64,000 nt of DNA from Branchiostoma floridae (Eukaryota; Chordata; Leptocardii; Amphioxiformes; Branchiostomatidae). Position numbers and translations under genes: made by a program. Shown here piece by piece: positions 1 to 10,110 of this stretch. The notes beneath the pieces are model-generated. The model made no database searches and was not told where the DNA came from. It saw nothing but the letters and a program-made list of their open reading frames with translations. Numbering within the stretch: the stretch's first letter is position 1; each line of letters starts with the position of its first letter. The stretch covers positions 99,980-163,979 of the forward strand of contig NW_023365758.1 in the NCBI RefSeq assembly GCF_000003815.2, given 5' to 3'.

Positions 1-307
1 ATTCCAGCCAAATGCATTCAACAGAGGCAGTTTCTAGATCTGTGCGTCTGCTAAAAGCAATCTGGTCAGAAACGTAAACTACGACACCTCCACCGTGTCT
101 ATTCCTATCTCGGCGAATTGGAGATTGAAAGCCATCTAATACGATGTTACTTGTGTCAATGGTGTCACCAAGCCATGATTCAGACATTGCGATAACATCC
201 AATTTGTGTTGGATTGCAAGAGATGACAGTTCGTCCAACTTTGAGCCGGCAACTAAACTATTTACATTGGCATGTAGAATGTTTAGGTATTTAAATGAGG
301 TATACAT
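1..307 (-). CDS. LINE ORF2, N-terminal endonuclease part (runs off the window)
   Basis: Reading the minus strand from an ATG at 307-305 to the window edge gives an open frame that matches the start of an APE-type endonuclease of a non-LTR retrotransposon. Visible motifs are LNILHANVNSL, then LDVIAMSESWL (the catalytic E strand), then a glycine-rich GGGVVVYV block. These are typical of CR1/L2-group ORF2 proteins. The reverse transcriptase would lie beyond the left edge. The preceding minus-strand gene is the ORF1 at 733-1506, so this is one 5'-complete element pointing left. The exact ORF2 start is uncertain because the 308-732 spacer has no convincing frame. Confidence 0.75.
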   Translation of the reverse strand, partial: MYTSFKYLNILHANVNSLVAGSKLDELSSLAIQHKLDVIAMSESWLGDTIDTSNIVLDGFQSPIRRDRNRHGGGVVVYVSDQIAFSRRTDLETASVECIWLE

Positions 308-732
308 AGTTGACGGCCCAGGGTTTGGATGAATGTCACCCGCAATGAGACTAAGTACAACTATTACAGAAAGTGGGACAAACAGTAAGAAGATATTAAA
401 ATGTATACAGATCTTACATCTTTTCAATACGGCAAAATGACGATCAGCTTCGAACATTCCTATCACTGCCATATGCTGCTCAGTACTTATAGGCATGTCA
501 TGAAGGACATCCCTAACAAACAGACTTTGAGTAATAAAACCTCTGCTACCAAGCTAGACGATCCCGTTTTGAACAAAAGACAAAGAACAAAGTAAATACA
601 GTACTCACGTTTCAAAAGTAACATCACATAAAATACAGTCATTATGAGTTAGTTCAAGTAACTCTCAGGCTGTTGCCCTTACCAGGCCATCATAAGTTAG
701 GTAGAGAAAGTACTTAGCAGAGAAGAAGGTGT
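308..732 (-). other. Spacer between LINE ORF1 and ORF2
   Basis: No supported reading frame links the two LINE ORFs here. Short frames on the opposite strand look like chance. It may hold a frameshifted start of ORF2 or a true inter-ORF spacer. Confidence 0.4.
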
Positions 733-1506
733 CTAATTGAAATAATCCTCAGGTGTCTTGAATTTCTTGCCTCCCGCAACGCAGAGGTGCATAGTGGCAC
801 CAACAAGCTTGAACTTGGGCTTAAGGCCCTTGCTTCTTGCATCATAGAAGGCTGGCTTTAGCCTCTCCTTCGCCTTCTGGATGGGGACAGGAAGGTGAAC
901 ACTGACACCGATGCCAGACTTCGGCTGGAGACGGTACGCGTGGCGCAGAACAAGGTCGCGATCCGCCATGGATACAAACTTGGCGATGATTGGATTTCCG
1001 CGCATCTTTGGGAGACGGTGGACGTTCACAAAGGCGATACTTTTGACGTTGGTCATCTTCAAGTTGTCCTCCATGAATTTGTAGGTTTTCTCCACCACAT
1101 CTTCTTCTTCCTCAGCCTGTACACCCCACAAGAGAAGATTTTGCTTCTTGGAATAGAGCTCTGACAACAACAGTTTCTCCTCGAGGGCGATCACGCGCTG
1201 TTCCAAGCCGGAGTTTTTAGTGGAAGTTTCTTGTTTAAGGGCATCGATCTCGTCGTGAGCGAAGGATACGCTCTGCTGAAGAGAAACAACTTCCTGACGC
1301 AGAGACTTCATGTCTTCACCCAAGTGATAGATAGAGGCATTTAACTTGTCAAAGCTTGCAGAGGTTTTAGATGCAAATTCACTCAGGTGCGCAGCGATAC
1401 TGCTCAGAGATACCTGCGTCGCCATGCTGCTATCCTCTGAATCATGCGCGACAGAGTCTCCAGAAGTAGGTCTGCGTTTCCTCTTGGATTGCTTCCTACC
1501 CGGCAT
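733..1506 (-). CDS. LINE ORF1 protein, coiled coil plus L1-ORF1p-like fold
   Basis: A 257-residue protein starting MPGRKQSKRKRRPTSGD, taking the internal ATG at 1506 in preference to an upstream one at 1575, because the basic N terminus is typical of such proteins. A heptad-rich coiled coil covers about residues 40-130 (MATQVSLSSIAAHLSE to LEQRVIALEEKLLLSE). It is followed by an RRM-like block (QNLLLWGV, VNVHRLP, IIAKFV, DRDLVLRHA) and a basic C-terminal part (PVPIQKAKERLKPAF) as in Transposase_22/L1 ORF1p proteins. Such proteins bind LINE RNA as trimers and act as nucleic-acid chaperones. The ORF is intact, so the copy is fairly young. It pairs with the ORF2 endonuclease at 1-307. The clade (CR1/L2 group) is inferred from the endonuclease motifs. 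Confidence 0.75.
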   Translation of the reverse strand: MPGRKQSKRKRRPTSGDSVAHDSEDSSMATQVSLSSIAAHLSEFASKTSASFDKLNASIYHLGEDMKSLRQEVVSLQQSVSFAHDEIDALKQETSTKNSGLEQRVIALEEKLLLSELYSKKQNLLLWGVQAEEEEDVVEKTYKFMEDNLKMTNVKSIAFVNVHRLPKMRGNPIIAKFVSMADRDLVLRHAYRLQPKSGIGVSVHLPVPIQKAKERLKPAFYDARSKGLKPKFKLVGATMHLCVAGGKKFKTPEDYFN

Positions 1507-1640
1507 TGACTGGAAGAGGAGACAGTAACGCTGGACGCCACAAAAATGTCCGAAATATGAAAGAATTGGCGTCAAATGACCCGGTATGGCGGGAGCTCAA
1601 ACTCACATGTTACGCTCCGCCGCCATCTTGAGAACCGAAC
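1507..1640 (-). promoter_or_regulatory. LINE 5' UTR with YY1-like site near the 5' end
   Basis: On the minus strand the element begins close to 1640, where the sequence switches from the local dispersed repeat. Within about 20 bases of that edge is CAAGATGGCGGCGG (complement of 1619-1632), a strong YY1-type match. A YY1 site at the extreme 5' end is known to set initiation for mammalian L1. Here the assignment is motif-based only. Confidence 0.5.
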
Positions 1641-2110
1641 TTTGTTAGATTATCTTCATTCTATGTATTAGAAGTAGTAGTAGCATTACTAGGATTAGTA
1701 TATTATGAAATTTACATTATCATGATTTATATCATCTACATCTACAACATATTAAAGATAGATAAAGTTTGTTTGTTCCAAAATCATAGTTTAAATATCG
1801 ATTGCCAAATAAATGACCGGCGGAGCAAATACCGGTATTACAGCGCAGGCACAGATGGCCAACACAAAAGGATAAGTAGCCTTGGCAAAAGTGCCTGAAG
1901 AATTTTTTCCTGGGATATTTTTTGATTTGGGTAGTGCATGAGCATGTTACAGGTAAGGGTTTCTACCTCTATGTTGTGTCGATAAAAACGGACACTACTC
2001 ACTATGATCATGGCATATCCAGAACTCGGGTCATCAAGTCCTGAAGTCCCACTTCAGTACCCTAATACTCTTGTCACATTTGGCGAAAATCGATCGGACG
2101 ACGATTCTGC
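1641..2110 (+). repeat. Dispersed/duplicated intergenic repeat, copy 1
   Basis: This segment recurs at 13140-13420 and 63465-63960, in part at 26340-26690, always on the same strand. Shared landmarks are a TTATCTTCATTC block, GGCGGAGCAAAT, CAGCGCAGGC and GTGCCTGAAGA. It also contains AGGTAAGGGTTTCTACCTC, shared with the copy at 63833. No coding function is evident. Confidence 0.65.
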
Positions 2111-2780
2111 GGCAATTGTCCGAGCTTCGCTTATAATTATAACTTTATTTCACAACAATTGTACAAGGTACAAAGTATGGCTTATATGTGACAGGGACGG
2201 TTTTCAGGTCAAAAATACGCGCAACCCTCTGTCGATCATAGATATGGTCGATCTTCCATCGATACGCCAGAAGATCGTGGATAATGTGGCAGGGGTATAA
2301 TCAAATCAAATCGAACTTTACTTTACTTAATCAACTTCGCAGTCAATCAGACTGAATTGCGTCGATTTTACAAGGAAGTTCCAACAAGTTAACAATGCAA
2401 ATACATTGGCAAACACATTTTTTTAAACCATTTCGTGTGTCAATTAGTTAAAATCTCTTAACGACGTACATACCAACACGACAATAACAAAAAAGCCACT
2501 AGCGCGTGACGGGGTGGGGTGGGTTTGCACATTCTAATCATTTTTTATATCTCATCAAGACCTACCCACATACGAACGATTCAATACAGTCTATACAGGC
2601 CTTCAAATAAAGTCAAAGTTATGCTGTCCACGCACAAACCAAGGAGGCTAAAAACGCATACATACAAACACACACATACATACATACATACATACAAAGG
2701 CTACAAAAAACGTCACCTTCTGTGGTGCGTAATAAAACAACCCAAGAACAGCGTTATTTTAGCAAAATAAAGTTAAACTG
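2111..2780. other. Non-coding stretch with a degenerate repeat tail
   Basis: No gene seen. At about 2545-2735 lies a CA/CATA-rich tail (CATCAAGACCTACCCACAT, GTTATGCTGTCCACGCAC, then CATACATACATA) that recurs upstream of ZF2 (6290-6460), ZF3 (9665-9835), ZF4 (13635-13830) and ZF5 (23080-23335). It matches the end of the longer dispersed repeat at 38190-38320. Confidence 0.55.
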
Positions 2781-2959
2781 TACGGGGTAATCAGGTACAT
2801 CAACTTTGACCGACGACCTCCACTGCGCTGAAAGGTCAGATTGCTAGGGAGCCATTTTGATTGATCGAATGATCACGAGCAAGATTCCTTTGTTTCCAGT
2901 TTGGCCGTTTTTTAGACAATTTTACACATTAGCAGTTATTCAGGACTATAAACCGGAAG
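2781..2959 (+). promoter_or_regulatory. ZF1 promoter and non-coding exon 1
   Basis: Shared module, copy 1. It opens with GGTAATCAGG, then CAACTTTGACCGACGACCTC (two TGACCT-like half-sites; the second is altered), GAAAGGTCAG in opposite orientation, and AGCCATTTTG (2850-2859, YY1-like). It ends at AAACCGGAAG/GTGAGACC, a good splice donor. No TATA box is visible. The start site is probably near the YY1-like motif, by analogy with TATA-less YY1 promoters. Confidence 0.7.
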
Positions 2960-3470
2960 GTGAGACCTTTGTTTACTGCCTGTTCACTTTGTATGAGTGT
3001 ATTCTCGTTTATTTGTTTGTATGTAACGCACCTGGAGTCCACGTCTAGCGAAGAAATAGACGTAAAGCACGGACAACAACAACAACAGTAACGCTATTTG
3101 TATATGCGCGCGCGTGTGTGTGCATGTGTGTGTTTTGTGTGTGTGCACCTGTGTGTGTATGTAACGTTATTTGTATGCGCGCGTGTCGGAATTTGTATGT
3201 GTGTATGCATCTATGTGTTTGTGCGTGCGTGTTTGTGTGTTTGTGTGTGTGTGGATTAGTGTGTATCTGTCCATGTGTGTGTACGTGTGTAATACGGACT
3301 ACATTGATGTATTCTATATGAATAGAATAGAATAGAATAGAATAGAATAGAATTGATACGCTCCTGTTCCAGGACAACAAGGCGGGTATAGATAGCATCG
3401 GAATGGCATTTTCCATCGGAATTTTCCATGCATGAAATTCCAATTTTGGAAGATTTATTGTTCGTTTCAG
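2960..3470 (+). other. ZF1 intron 1
   Basis: Donor GTGAGA at 2960, acceptor TTCGTTTCAG ending at 3470. It contains a TG-rich stretch at 3108-3290 and an (ATAGA)n microsatellite at 3320-3351. No coding sequence is supported; the frames read through it are low-complexity. Confidence 0.65.
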
Positions 3471-3472
3471 AA

Positions 3473-4363
3473 ATGGACGAGAGAAGCGGTGAGGTCGCTA
3501 TGGATGATCTGTCAACTGTTCACCCTGGGGATGAGGCAAGCAGCAACGAGAAATTATACTCGGGAAGGCAGCAGAACAAGGAAGGGGGCATTCCACGCGA
3601 GGAAACGTGCGGACTAGAGTCCGACCATCCTCCCGCACAGGGTCGAACAGAGCACACGGACAGGTTTGCGGTGAAACGTACTGTGGACAGACGCTTCGAG
3701 TGTACGGAATGTGACTATAGAGCAGCCAAAAAATATTGTCTAGTAATACACACAAGAATACATACAGGCGAAAAACCCTATAAATGTGGCCAGTGCGACT
3801 ACTGTGCTAGGCAGAAAAGTAGTTTAGACCTTCACCGCACTACTAAGCACAGCGGAGAAAAGCCATTAATGTGTGACGAGTGCGAATACAGGACTGCTGA
3901 CAGGTCTAACCTATCAGTGCATATGAGACTGCATACAGGCGACAAACCGTTTAAGTGTGACCAGTGCGATTATTCTACTGCACGGAAGGGAAACTTAGAC
4001 CGACATATGGCTAAACACACCGGAGAAAAACCTTATAATTGTGGAGATTGCGGGTACAAGACGGCTGACAGATCTTCCTTAGCGGTACACTTGAGAAAAC
4101 ATACAGGTGAGAAACCTTATAAATGTGACCAGTGCGACTATTCTGCTGCAAAGAAAGACAATTTAGACCGACACATGGCTACGCACACCGTAGAAAAGCC
4201 CTACATGTGTGGTGAGTGCGGATACAGAACGGCCAACAGGTCTCACCTATACCGCCATGTGAGCAGACATGCAAGTGTGAAACCTTATAAATGTGATAAA
4301 TGCGACTTTTCTACTAAAAGAAAAGACTATCTAAAGAAACACTCGTTAAAACATACGTATTAG
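3473..4363 (+). CDS. ZF1: C2H2 zinc-finger protein, 8 fingers
   Basis: A 296-residue protein read from the ATG two bases inside the exon (CAG/AAATGG). An in-frame ATG at 3428 lies in the intron and is not used. Residues 1-72 are the family N-terminal segment (MDERSGEVAMDDLSTVHPGD). Eight C2H2 fingers follow, starting with RFECTECDYRAA and ending with a terminal finger CDKCDFSTKRKDYLKKH. Most linkers are TGEKP-type. Finger 2 has four instead of three residues between its histidines (HRTTKH). Type A (CDQCDYSA) and type B (CGECGYRTA) fingers alternate from finger 3 onward. A nuclear, sequence-specific DNA-binding role is expected from the family. The target is unknown. A hAT-like MITE sits 13 bases after the stop codon. 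Confidence 0.85.
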   Translation: MDERSGEVAMDDLSTVHPGDEASSNEKLYSGRQQNKEGGIPREETCGLESDHPPAQGRTEHTDRFAVKRTVDRRFECTECDYRAAKKYCLVIHTRIHTGEKPYKCGQCDYCARQKSSLDLHRTTKHSGEKPLMCDECEYRTADRSNLSVHMRLHTGDKPFKCDQCDYSTARKGNLDRHMAKHTGEKPYNCGDCGYKTADRSSLAVHLRKHTGEKPYKCDQCDYSAAKKDNLDRHMATHTVEKPYMCGECGYRTANRSHLYRHVSRHASVKPYKCDKCDFSTKRKDYLKKHSLKHTY

Positions 4364-4376
4364 GGATACAGTTGAC

Positions 4377-4593
4377 CAGGGTTGTAGCCAGCCTGAAATC
4401 ATTTTCAGGCCCCTTGATTTTGAATGGGAATCCTATCGAGCACCGAAGGCATGGCGTGACGTTGCGCGTCATTTCTAGGGGGTCTGGGTCCCAGAAAATG
4501 TTTAAATCAAGACGGAATGGGGAAAACCTTTTTCTGTCCCCAGCTGCAAAATTCCTTCAAAGGACTGAAGGACAGGTGCTGGCTACAACCCTG
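4377..4593. mobile_element. hAT-like MITE in the ZF1 3' UTR
   Basis: 217 bp with 16-bp terminal inverted repeats CAGGGTTGTAGCCAGC (4377-4392) and its complement (4578-4593), flanked by 8-bp direct repeats CAGTTGAC (4369-4376 and 4594-4601). Eight-base duplications and CAGGG ends are characteristic of hAT elements. The matching position after ZF2 (AGTTGACGGTTGC, near 8426) is empty. No transposase is encoded. Confidence 0.85.
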
Positions 4594-4601
4594 CAGTTGA
4601 C

Positions 4602-5288
4602 ACTTGCTGATACGGGACCCTCGACATCTATTACATTTAGATGATACATGCAAAAATTGCAGGTGAATACTCAAAGCACAGGTCTAATCAGTGCGAATAT
4701 TTTGTGTAATGAAGATGTAATTTAGACACATACACAGGGTGAAACAGACCGCTAAATCATAGTGGCCCTTCTGTATTGTGACTGACATATACAAAGTTCC
4801 GTGTAGATGGATATTGCTCCCCTTGCGTTATGAACGTCACCTGTAGTTATACCCCTGTAGATACTTAATACCCTTAACTTTGATAGTTGCAGTTGCAAAC
4901 ATAGATACCGTAAGTCTCAATCCGATGTGTAAAACTGTATAAGGTATTAAGCCTGCATATTACTGCAGTTGTACTAATTGGTGCTGATAGTTAGCATACA
5001 TATATATTTTTAACAATATGTCATTCACTTTATACGTTTTTATGATATTGAAACGTTTACATTAGATTTTATTTATACATTTTTATCATTTTTATCATTA
5101 TAACACTGCATTGTGATAATGCATATCGTATGAAATGATAACACAAACAGAACTGTTCGCTTCCGATACCTTCCAGTGCTGTTCATGCATGTCATCTATT
5201 TGCACAGAATATGAATTTGTAACCACCTTCAAAGCAAGATGAAATTGTTCGATGTTTACAGGATGAAGAGGACATAAAAAAAGTCTAT
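4602..5288. other. ZF1 3' flank with fossil finger
   Basis: At about 4640-4710 a decayed finger can still be aligned with the 3' UTR relics of the other paralogs (GGTGAATACTCAAAGCACAG, then TCAGTGCGAATATTTTG). The rest is AT-rich with no supported gene. Confidence 0.45.
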
Positions 5289-5960
5289 ATGCTACCATAC
5301 ATATGCTTACAAGAAACCAAAATGCAGTACTTTCAGTACAATATTATACACAGGTTCTTGATCATCAACGCATATTTAAAAAAGATAAAATTTAAAGACT
5401 CTAATCAATGCCCATATTGCGAAGAAAAGCAGACAATAGTACATCTTTTCGCGAAATGCCACACCGTCAAAATTTTCTGGAAAGAGTTTACTGACTGGTG
5501 GAAAAAACAAAATCAGCATCCCGCAGGTCTTACCAACAATGAAATTATTTATGGTCACCTGTCCCACCTTCAAAACAATAAAACATTGAACAGGTGTATC
5601 ATACAGGCCAAATATTACCTTTTCTGCACCGCCATTAGCAATGCCTACCCCACGTTCCATGCCGTAAAGCATAAACTACTAGAGTATGTTTAATTAAGAT
5701 AGTATTAGTGGTTTCAAAGTGTGATGTAAGTTGCCAATTGTAAGGTGTTATAGTCATGTATCTGTTGTAGTCGGAGATGTAGTCATGATCATGAAGCTAT
5801 ACATGTAATTGTAAATGTAACAACGTAAAGGATTTCGAGAGCCAATTGTAAAGTTTTATAGCCATGTATCTGCTGTAGTCGGAGATGTAGTCGTGAAGCT
5901 ATACATGTAAATGTGTGTAATTATTATCATTTTTCTATAAAGCTTTTTAAGAAAATTGAA
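5289..5960 (+). mobile_element. LINE 3' fragment (RT C-terminal zinc domain and 3' UTR)
   Basis: An open frame at 5289-5693 encodes a typical zf-RVT tail: QYNIIHRFLIINAYLKKI, then CPYCEEKQTIVHLFAKC (C-x2-C-x8-H-x4-C), then FWKEFTDWW. It is 5'-truncated and has no EN or RT core. The 3' UTR, with GTAGTCGGAGATGTAGTC repeats, runs to an A-rich end at 5958-5968. The same 3' UTR family recurs at 53394-53731 and 57822-58154. Confidence 0.75.
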
Positions 5961-6540
5961 AAAAAAATGAATTTGCAGTTATTGAATTAAATTATTCTTT
6001 CGTTCGTTTCTTTTTTTGTCTTATTACATGTGTGTCTAACCTTTATCGACATATTCTTTCTTTTATGTACTAGCTAACAGACATTTTCATACATAGGAGT
6101 GTCCTTTCTGTGATGTCACGACCTAAATGCCAAAATGTCCCACCAAAGAGCACACAGTAGACAATCGGTTTTAATATTTAGTCAATTTAGTCATCAATAA
6201 CAAATAGACGCTGATATTCTAGGTAATAATGCTACTTGAACTAGGTGAATGCCGATATAACGATGTAGGACATTGTAACATTGATCATTTTTATCTCATC
6301 AAGACCTACCCACATTCCAAATATTTAATACAGTCCATCCAGGCCTTCGAAAGGTATGCTGTCCACGTTTGTGCATATGCACGCATTCATAGACACAAAC
6401 ATAGTTTTACGCACATGCATACTTACAAACGCTACCCAAAAACGTCACCTTTTAGGTAATAAAGCAAATGATACAACCCAGGAACAGCGTTATTTTAGCA
6501 GAGGAAAGTAATGCAGTTAAGTTTTATGTCGTTAAATTGT
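5961..6540. other. Intergenic, repeat tail upstream of ZF2
   Basis: Shares 6050-6290 with the flank at 12920-13130 after ZF3 (ACATTTTC, GATGTCACGACCT, GTAGACAATCGGTTTTAA). It then carries the CA-rich repeat tail at 6290-6460. No gene seen. Confidence 0.5.
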
Positions 6541-6715
6541 GGGGGTAATCGGGTGAATCAACTTTAACCTTCGACCTCCACAGAGCTGAAGTTCAGCTTT
6601 CCAGACCGCCATTTTGATTTATCGGATGATCACGGACAGATCCCTTTGTTTCCAGTTTGGTCGTTTTTAAGACAATTCTACACATTAGCAGTTACTAAGG
6701 ACCATAAACGGGTAG
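6541..6715 (+). promoter_or_regulatory. ZF2 promoter and non-coding exon 1
   Basis: Module copy 2: CAACTTTAACCTTCGACCTC, degenerate GAAGTTCAG, ACCGCCATTTTG (YY1-like core 6608-6616), donor GGGTAG/GTAAGAC. The first half-site carries a C-to-A type change (TAACCT). Confidence 0.7.
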
Positions 6716-7361
6716 GTAAGACATTTGTTTGCTGCCTATCTCCGTTGTAAGAGTGTTTATTTGTTTATTTGTATCATTGTATGTATGTAACGTCATTTGT
6801 GCGCGCCCGCGAGTGTGTACATGTGTGTGTTGTGTGTGTGTGCTACTATGTGTGTGTGTGTAACGTTATTTGTATGTGCGCGTGTGGTATGTGTATGTGT
6901 GTTATGTGTTCATGTATCTATGTGTCTGCGTGTTTGTGCATATGTGTGTACGTGTGTAATACGGACTACAGCTTGTTGTATTCCATATGAACAGAGTAGA
7001 TACGTTAGCGTTCCGGGACAACAATGCGGGTATAGACGGCATTGGAATGTTGTTGGTTTTTTATCTTCCATAAATTCACCTTGAGTATTCACCTTGAGAG
7101 ACAGCCAGTAGGTACCCGTTAGAGTAATGAGGCTGTACATAGTTAAACTGCGGGGCTGTAGCATCTGGTCTTCCTTCCTTCCTTCCCTCTATCCTACCTT
7201 CCTTCCTTCCTTCCTTCCTTCCTTCCTTCCTTCCTTCCTTCCTTCCTTCCTTCCTTCCTTCCTTCCTTCCTTCCTTCCTTCCTTCCTTCCTTCTTTCGCT
7301 CTTTCTTCTCTGCAGCCAACTGGTTCAGTTCCAATTTTGTAGGAGTTATTGTTCTTTTCAG
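6716..7361 (+). other. ZF2 intron 1 with (CCTT)n microsatellite
   Basis: Runs from donor GTAAG to acceptor TTCTTTTCAG ending at 7361. TG-rich at 6780-6960. A long uninterrupted (CCTT)n tract occupies about 7196-7295, only some 65 bases before the acceptor, and would extend the polypyrimidine tract. Confidence 0.7.
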
Positions 7362-7363
7362 AA

Positions 7364-7384
7364 ATGGGCGAGAGAAGCGTTTAG
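7364..7384 (+). other. Minimal uORF at the ancestral ZF2 start
   Basis: The family start codon is present (AAATGG) but the sixth codon after it is followed by TAG (MGERSV-stop), where paralogs read GGTGAGGTC. The next ATG, 27 bases downstream in the same frame (7391), opens the finger ORF. Translation therefore needs reinitiation or leaky scanning. Confidence 0.7.
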
Positions 7385-7390
7385 GTCGCT

Positions 7391-8419
7391 ATGGACGATC
7401 GGTCAACTGTACACCATGGGGACAAGACAAGCAAAAGCGAGAAATTAGACACGGAAAGGCAGCAGAGCAAGACATGGGGCATTCCACGCGAGGAACCGTG
7501 CGGAGTAGAATCTGACCATCCTCCTGCACAGGTCCATACAGAGCAAGCGGGATTTCTTGCGTTGAAACGTACTGTGGACAGACGCTTCGAGTGTACGGAA
7601 TGTGACTATAGGCCAGCCAAAAAGGTTAAACTATCGAGACACACAAGAAAATATACTGGCGAGAAACCTTATAAGTGCGACATTTGCGACTATTCTGCTG
7701 CAAAGAAAGACCATTTGGAGTCACACATGGACAAGCACACCAGCGAAAAACGCTTCATGTGTGTGGAGTGCGGATACAGAACTTCTCACAAGTCTCACCT
7801 AACCGCACATATGAGAACACATACAGGCGAGAAACCTTACAGGTGTGACCAGTGTGACTATTCTGCTACACATAAATCTCAATTGGATAGACACATGGCT
7901 AAACACACCGGCGAAAAAAAATTAATTTGTGGAGAGTGCGGGTACAGGACGGCTGACAGGTCTTCCTTAACCGTACATATGAGAACACATACAGGCGTGA
8001 AACCTTATAAATGTGACCAATGTGACTATTCCACTGCTCAGAGAGGAAACTTAGACCGACATATGGCTAAACACACCGGCGAAAAACGCTACATCTGCGG
8101 AGAGTGTGGATATAGGTCGGCTGACAGGTCTGCTTTAAAATCACATATGGTTAAACATACAGGTGTGAAACCCTATACATGTGACTATTGCGACTATTCT
8201 GCTGCACGGAAATTTCATTTGGATCGACACATGGCTAAACACACCGGCGAAAAGCCCTTCATGTGTGGAAAGTGCGGATATAGGGCTGCTGACTTGTCTT
8301 ACTTAACCGTACATATGAGAACACACACAGGCGAGAAACCCTATAAATGTGACCAATGCGACTATTCTGCTACAAGGAAAGATTACTTAGAGAAGCACTT
8401 GATCAAACACACTTCTTAG
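7391..8419 (+). CDS. ZF2: C2H2 zinc-finger protein, 10 fingers
   Basis: 342 residues starting MDDRSTVHHGD at the second family methionine, because the first is closed by an early stop (7382-7384). The N-terminal segment covers residues 1-65 and ten fingers follow. Finger 1 (RFECTECDYRPAKK) ends H-x3-Y instead of H-x3-H, so it may not bind zinc normally. Fingers 2-10 keep all ligands. A and B types alternate. The final finger is CDQCDYSATRKDYLEKH. Expected to be nuclear and DNA-binding. The uORF suggests reduced or regulated translation. Confidence 0.85.
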   Translation: MDDRSTVHHGDKTSKSEKLDTERQQSKTWGIPREEPCGVESDHPPAQVHTEQAGFLALKRTVDRRFECTECDYRPAKKVKLSRHTRKYTGEKPYKCDICDYSAAKKDHLESHMDKHTSEKRFMCVECGYRTSHKSHLTAHMRTHTGEKPYRCDQCDYSATHKSQLDRHMAKHTGEKKLICGECGYRTADRSSLTVHMRTHTGVKPYKCDQCDYSTAQRGNLDRHMAKHTGEKRYICGECGYRSADRSALKSHMVKHTGVKPYTCDYCDYSAARKFHLDRHMAKHTGEKPFMCGKCGYRAADLSYLTVHMRTHTGEKPYKCDQCDYSATRKDYLEKHLIKHTS

Positions 8420-9940
8420 GAATATAGTTGACGGTTGCGAATACAGGACGGTTGACATAACTGTCCTATATGCGGACACATGCAAAAAGTACAGGTGAAG
8501 ATTCAAAACAAAAATGTGATCAGTGCGACCATATCTGCTTCTTGGAAAAGTAAGGGGAGGGGGGCATCAGTAGCTATTGCGACTAGTTGTGGACATCGAC
8601 AAGGAGTAACAGTTTCTCACTTTGTCACAATATTTGCAATGACCAGTAATTTAGACCTACACGTGTTTGAACCTTACTTGTGTGGGGAGTGCGGGTTCAC
8701 CGGGATGGGTTGGAACCTACCTGAAGTAGTAACTAATACTACACAAAGCCGTCTGTCAACGTTCACCAAATTTCAAATCTTGGTTATGCTCAGAAATGTA
8801 AGTTAAGCCGTTCCCTTTCTGTTTCAGCCCTAAGCCATTTGAACATATCTATTATTTATTTGATATAGACTGGTTACTGTTTGAACATAGACATTTTTCG
8901 TCGAACGTATCTAAATGCATGTATTTCATACTAAGGGTGTAATTTTTCTATAATACTAGTAACTGATTCATGCTGATATTACTAGCTTAAAATGCTACGT
9001 AGTCATAGACTTTTTCTTATATCACTTGAAACGTTAGATTATATTCATTTCATTATTAGTAGTAGTTATATGAGTAGTAATATTACTAGTAGCAGTATAG
9101 TCATTATGCTTTACGTATTACATCTGTACTTATATAACTACATCACAGATGCCTTAGGAAGCGAAAACCAGTTAAACCAAGATGTACCAGTATGCAACAC
9201 CATGCTTTAGTGGTTATGATGCAATCAAATACAGCATTCTTACATCTCTGTAAGTTTGTTTTATTCTTTGCCGTTATTTATACGTGTACTTAATACTGTA
9301 GTTTATAAGAGCATGAACGCAAAACATTAAGTGGTATGTTCTACTGAGACTTCTAGGGCCGCCGAACTTTTGTCATTTTGTATCCATTCTTAATTTTTAT
9401 AGCTACAAGATGACTTTGACAGATGCTATCTGTGTATTTGTACTTTACCTGCACTTACTTTAGGCATAAACGAACCCAAAAAATATATATTACCAAAACT
9501 TCACTGGGCATTCTAAGACCTACAAAGTCTTTGCTAATTTGTGTATATTTCTAGTCTTTCTAGTAGTCCGAGATGACTTTGGCAGATGCTCCGTTGTTGT
9601 TTTGTTATCGTTTGGAAGTTTTCATAATAACATCTTTCATGTTTAATCTTATATTATCATTTAAATTTATCATCAAGATCAACCCACAAAGCAACTATTC
9701 AATACAGTCCATCCAAGCCGTCTAAAGTTATGCTGTCCACGCACAAACATGCATATGCACGTATTCATACATACAAACATACACACATATATACATACAA
9801 ACACCACCGAAAATGTCACCTTCTAACGTTATGATAGGTAATAAAACAAAGTATACAACCCAAGAACAGCATTATTCTAGCAGAGTAAAGTAATACAATT
9901 ACGTCATTATTATGGGTTAAGGAATATGTTCAACTGTACA
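8420..9940. other. ZF2 3' flank with fossil fingers, then AT-rich DNA
   Basis: 8430-8800 retains finger-like pieces out of frame: GAATACAGGACGG, TGTGATCAGTGCGACCAT and a last CGECGF-like unit (CGECGFTGMGW in one frame). 8820-9650 is AT-rich with no supported gene. 9665-9835 is the CA-rich repeat tail seen upstream of other ZF promoters. Confidence 0.5.
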
Positions 9941-9944
9941 TATC

Positions 9945-10110
9945 AGGTGAATCAACTTTGACCTTCGACCTCAACAGCGCTGAAAGGTTAGCTTGCCAGG
10001 CCGCCATTTTGATTTACGGATAATCACTGGCAAATTTCCTTTGTTTCCAGTCAGGCCGTTTTTAGGACGATTCCACACGATAGCAGTTAATCAGTACCAT
10101 AAACCGGTAG
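9945..10110 (+). promoter_or_regulatory. ZF3 promoter and non-coding exon 1
   Basis: Module copy 3: CAACTTTGACCTTCGACCTC (a DR1-like pair TGACCT-T-CGACCT), GAAAGGTTAG, GGCCGCCATTTTG (YY1-like core 10003-10011), donor CCGGTAG/GTAAGAC. Confidence 0.75.
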
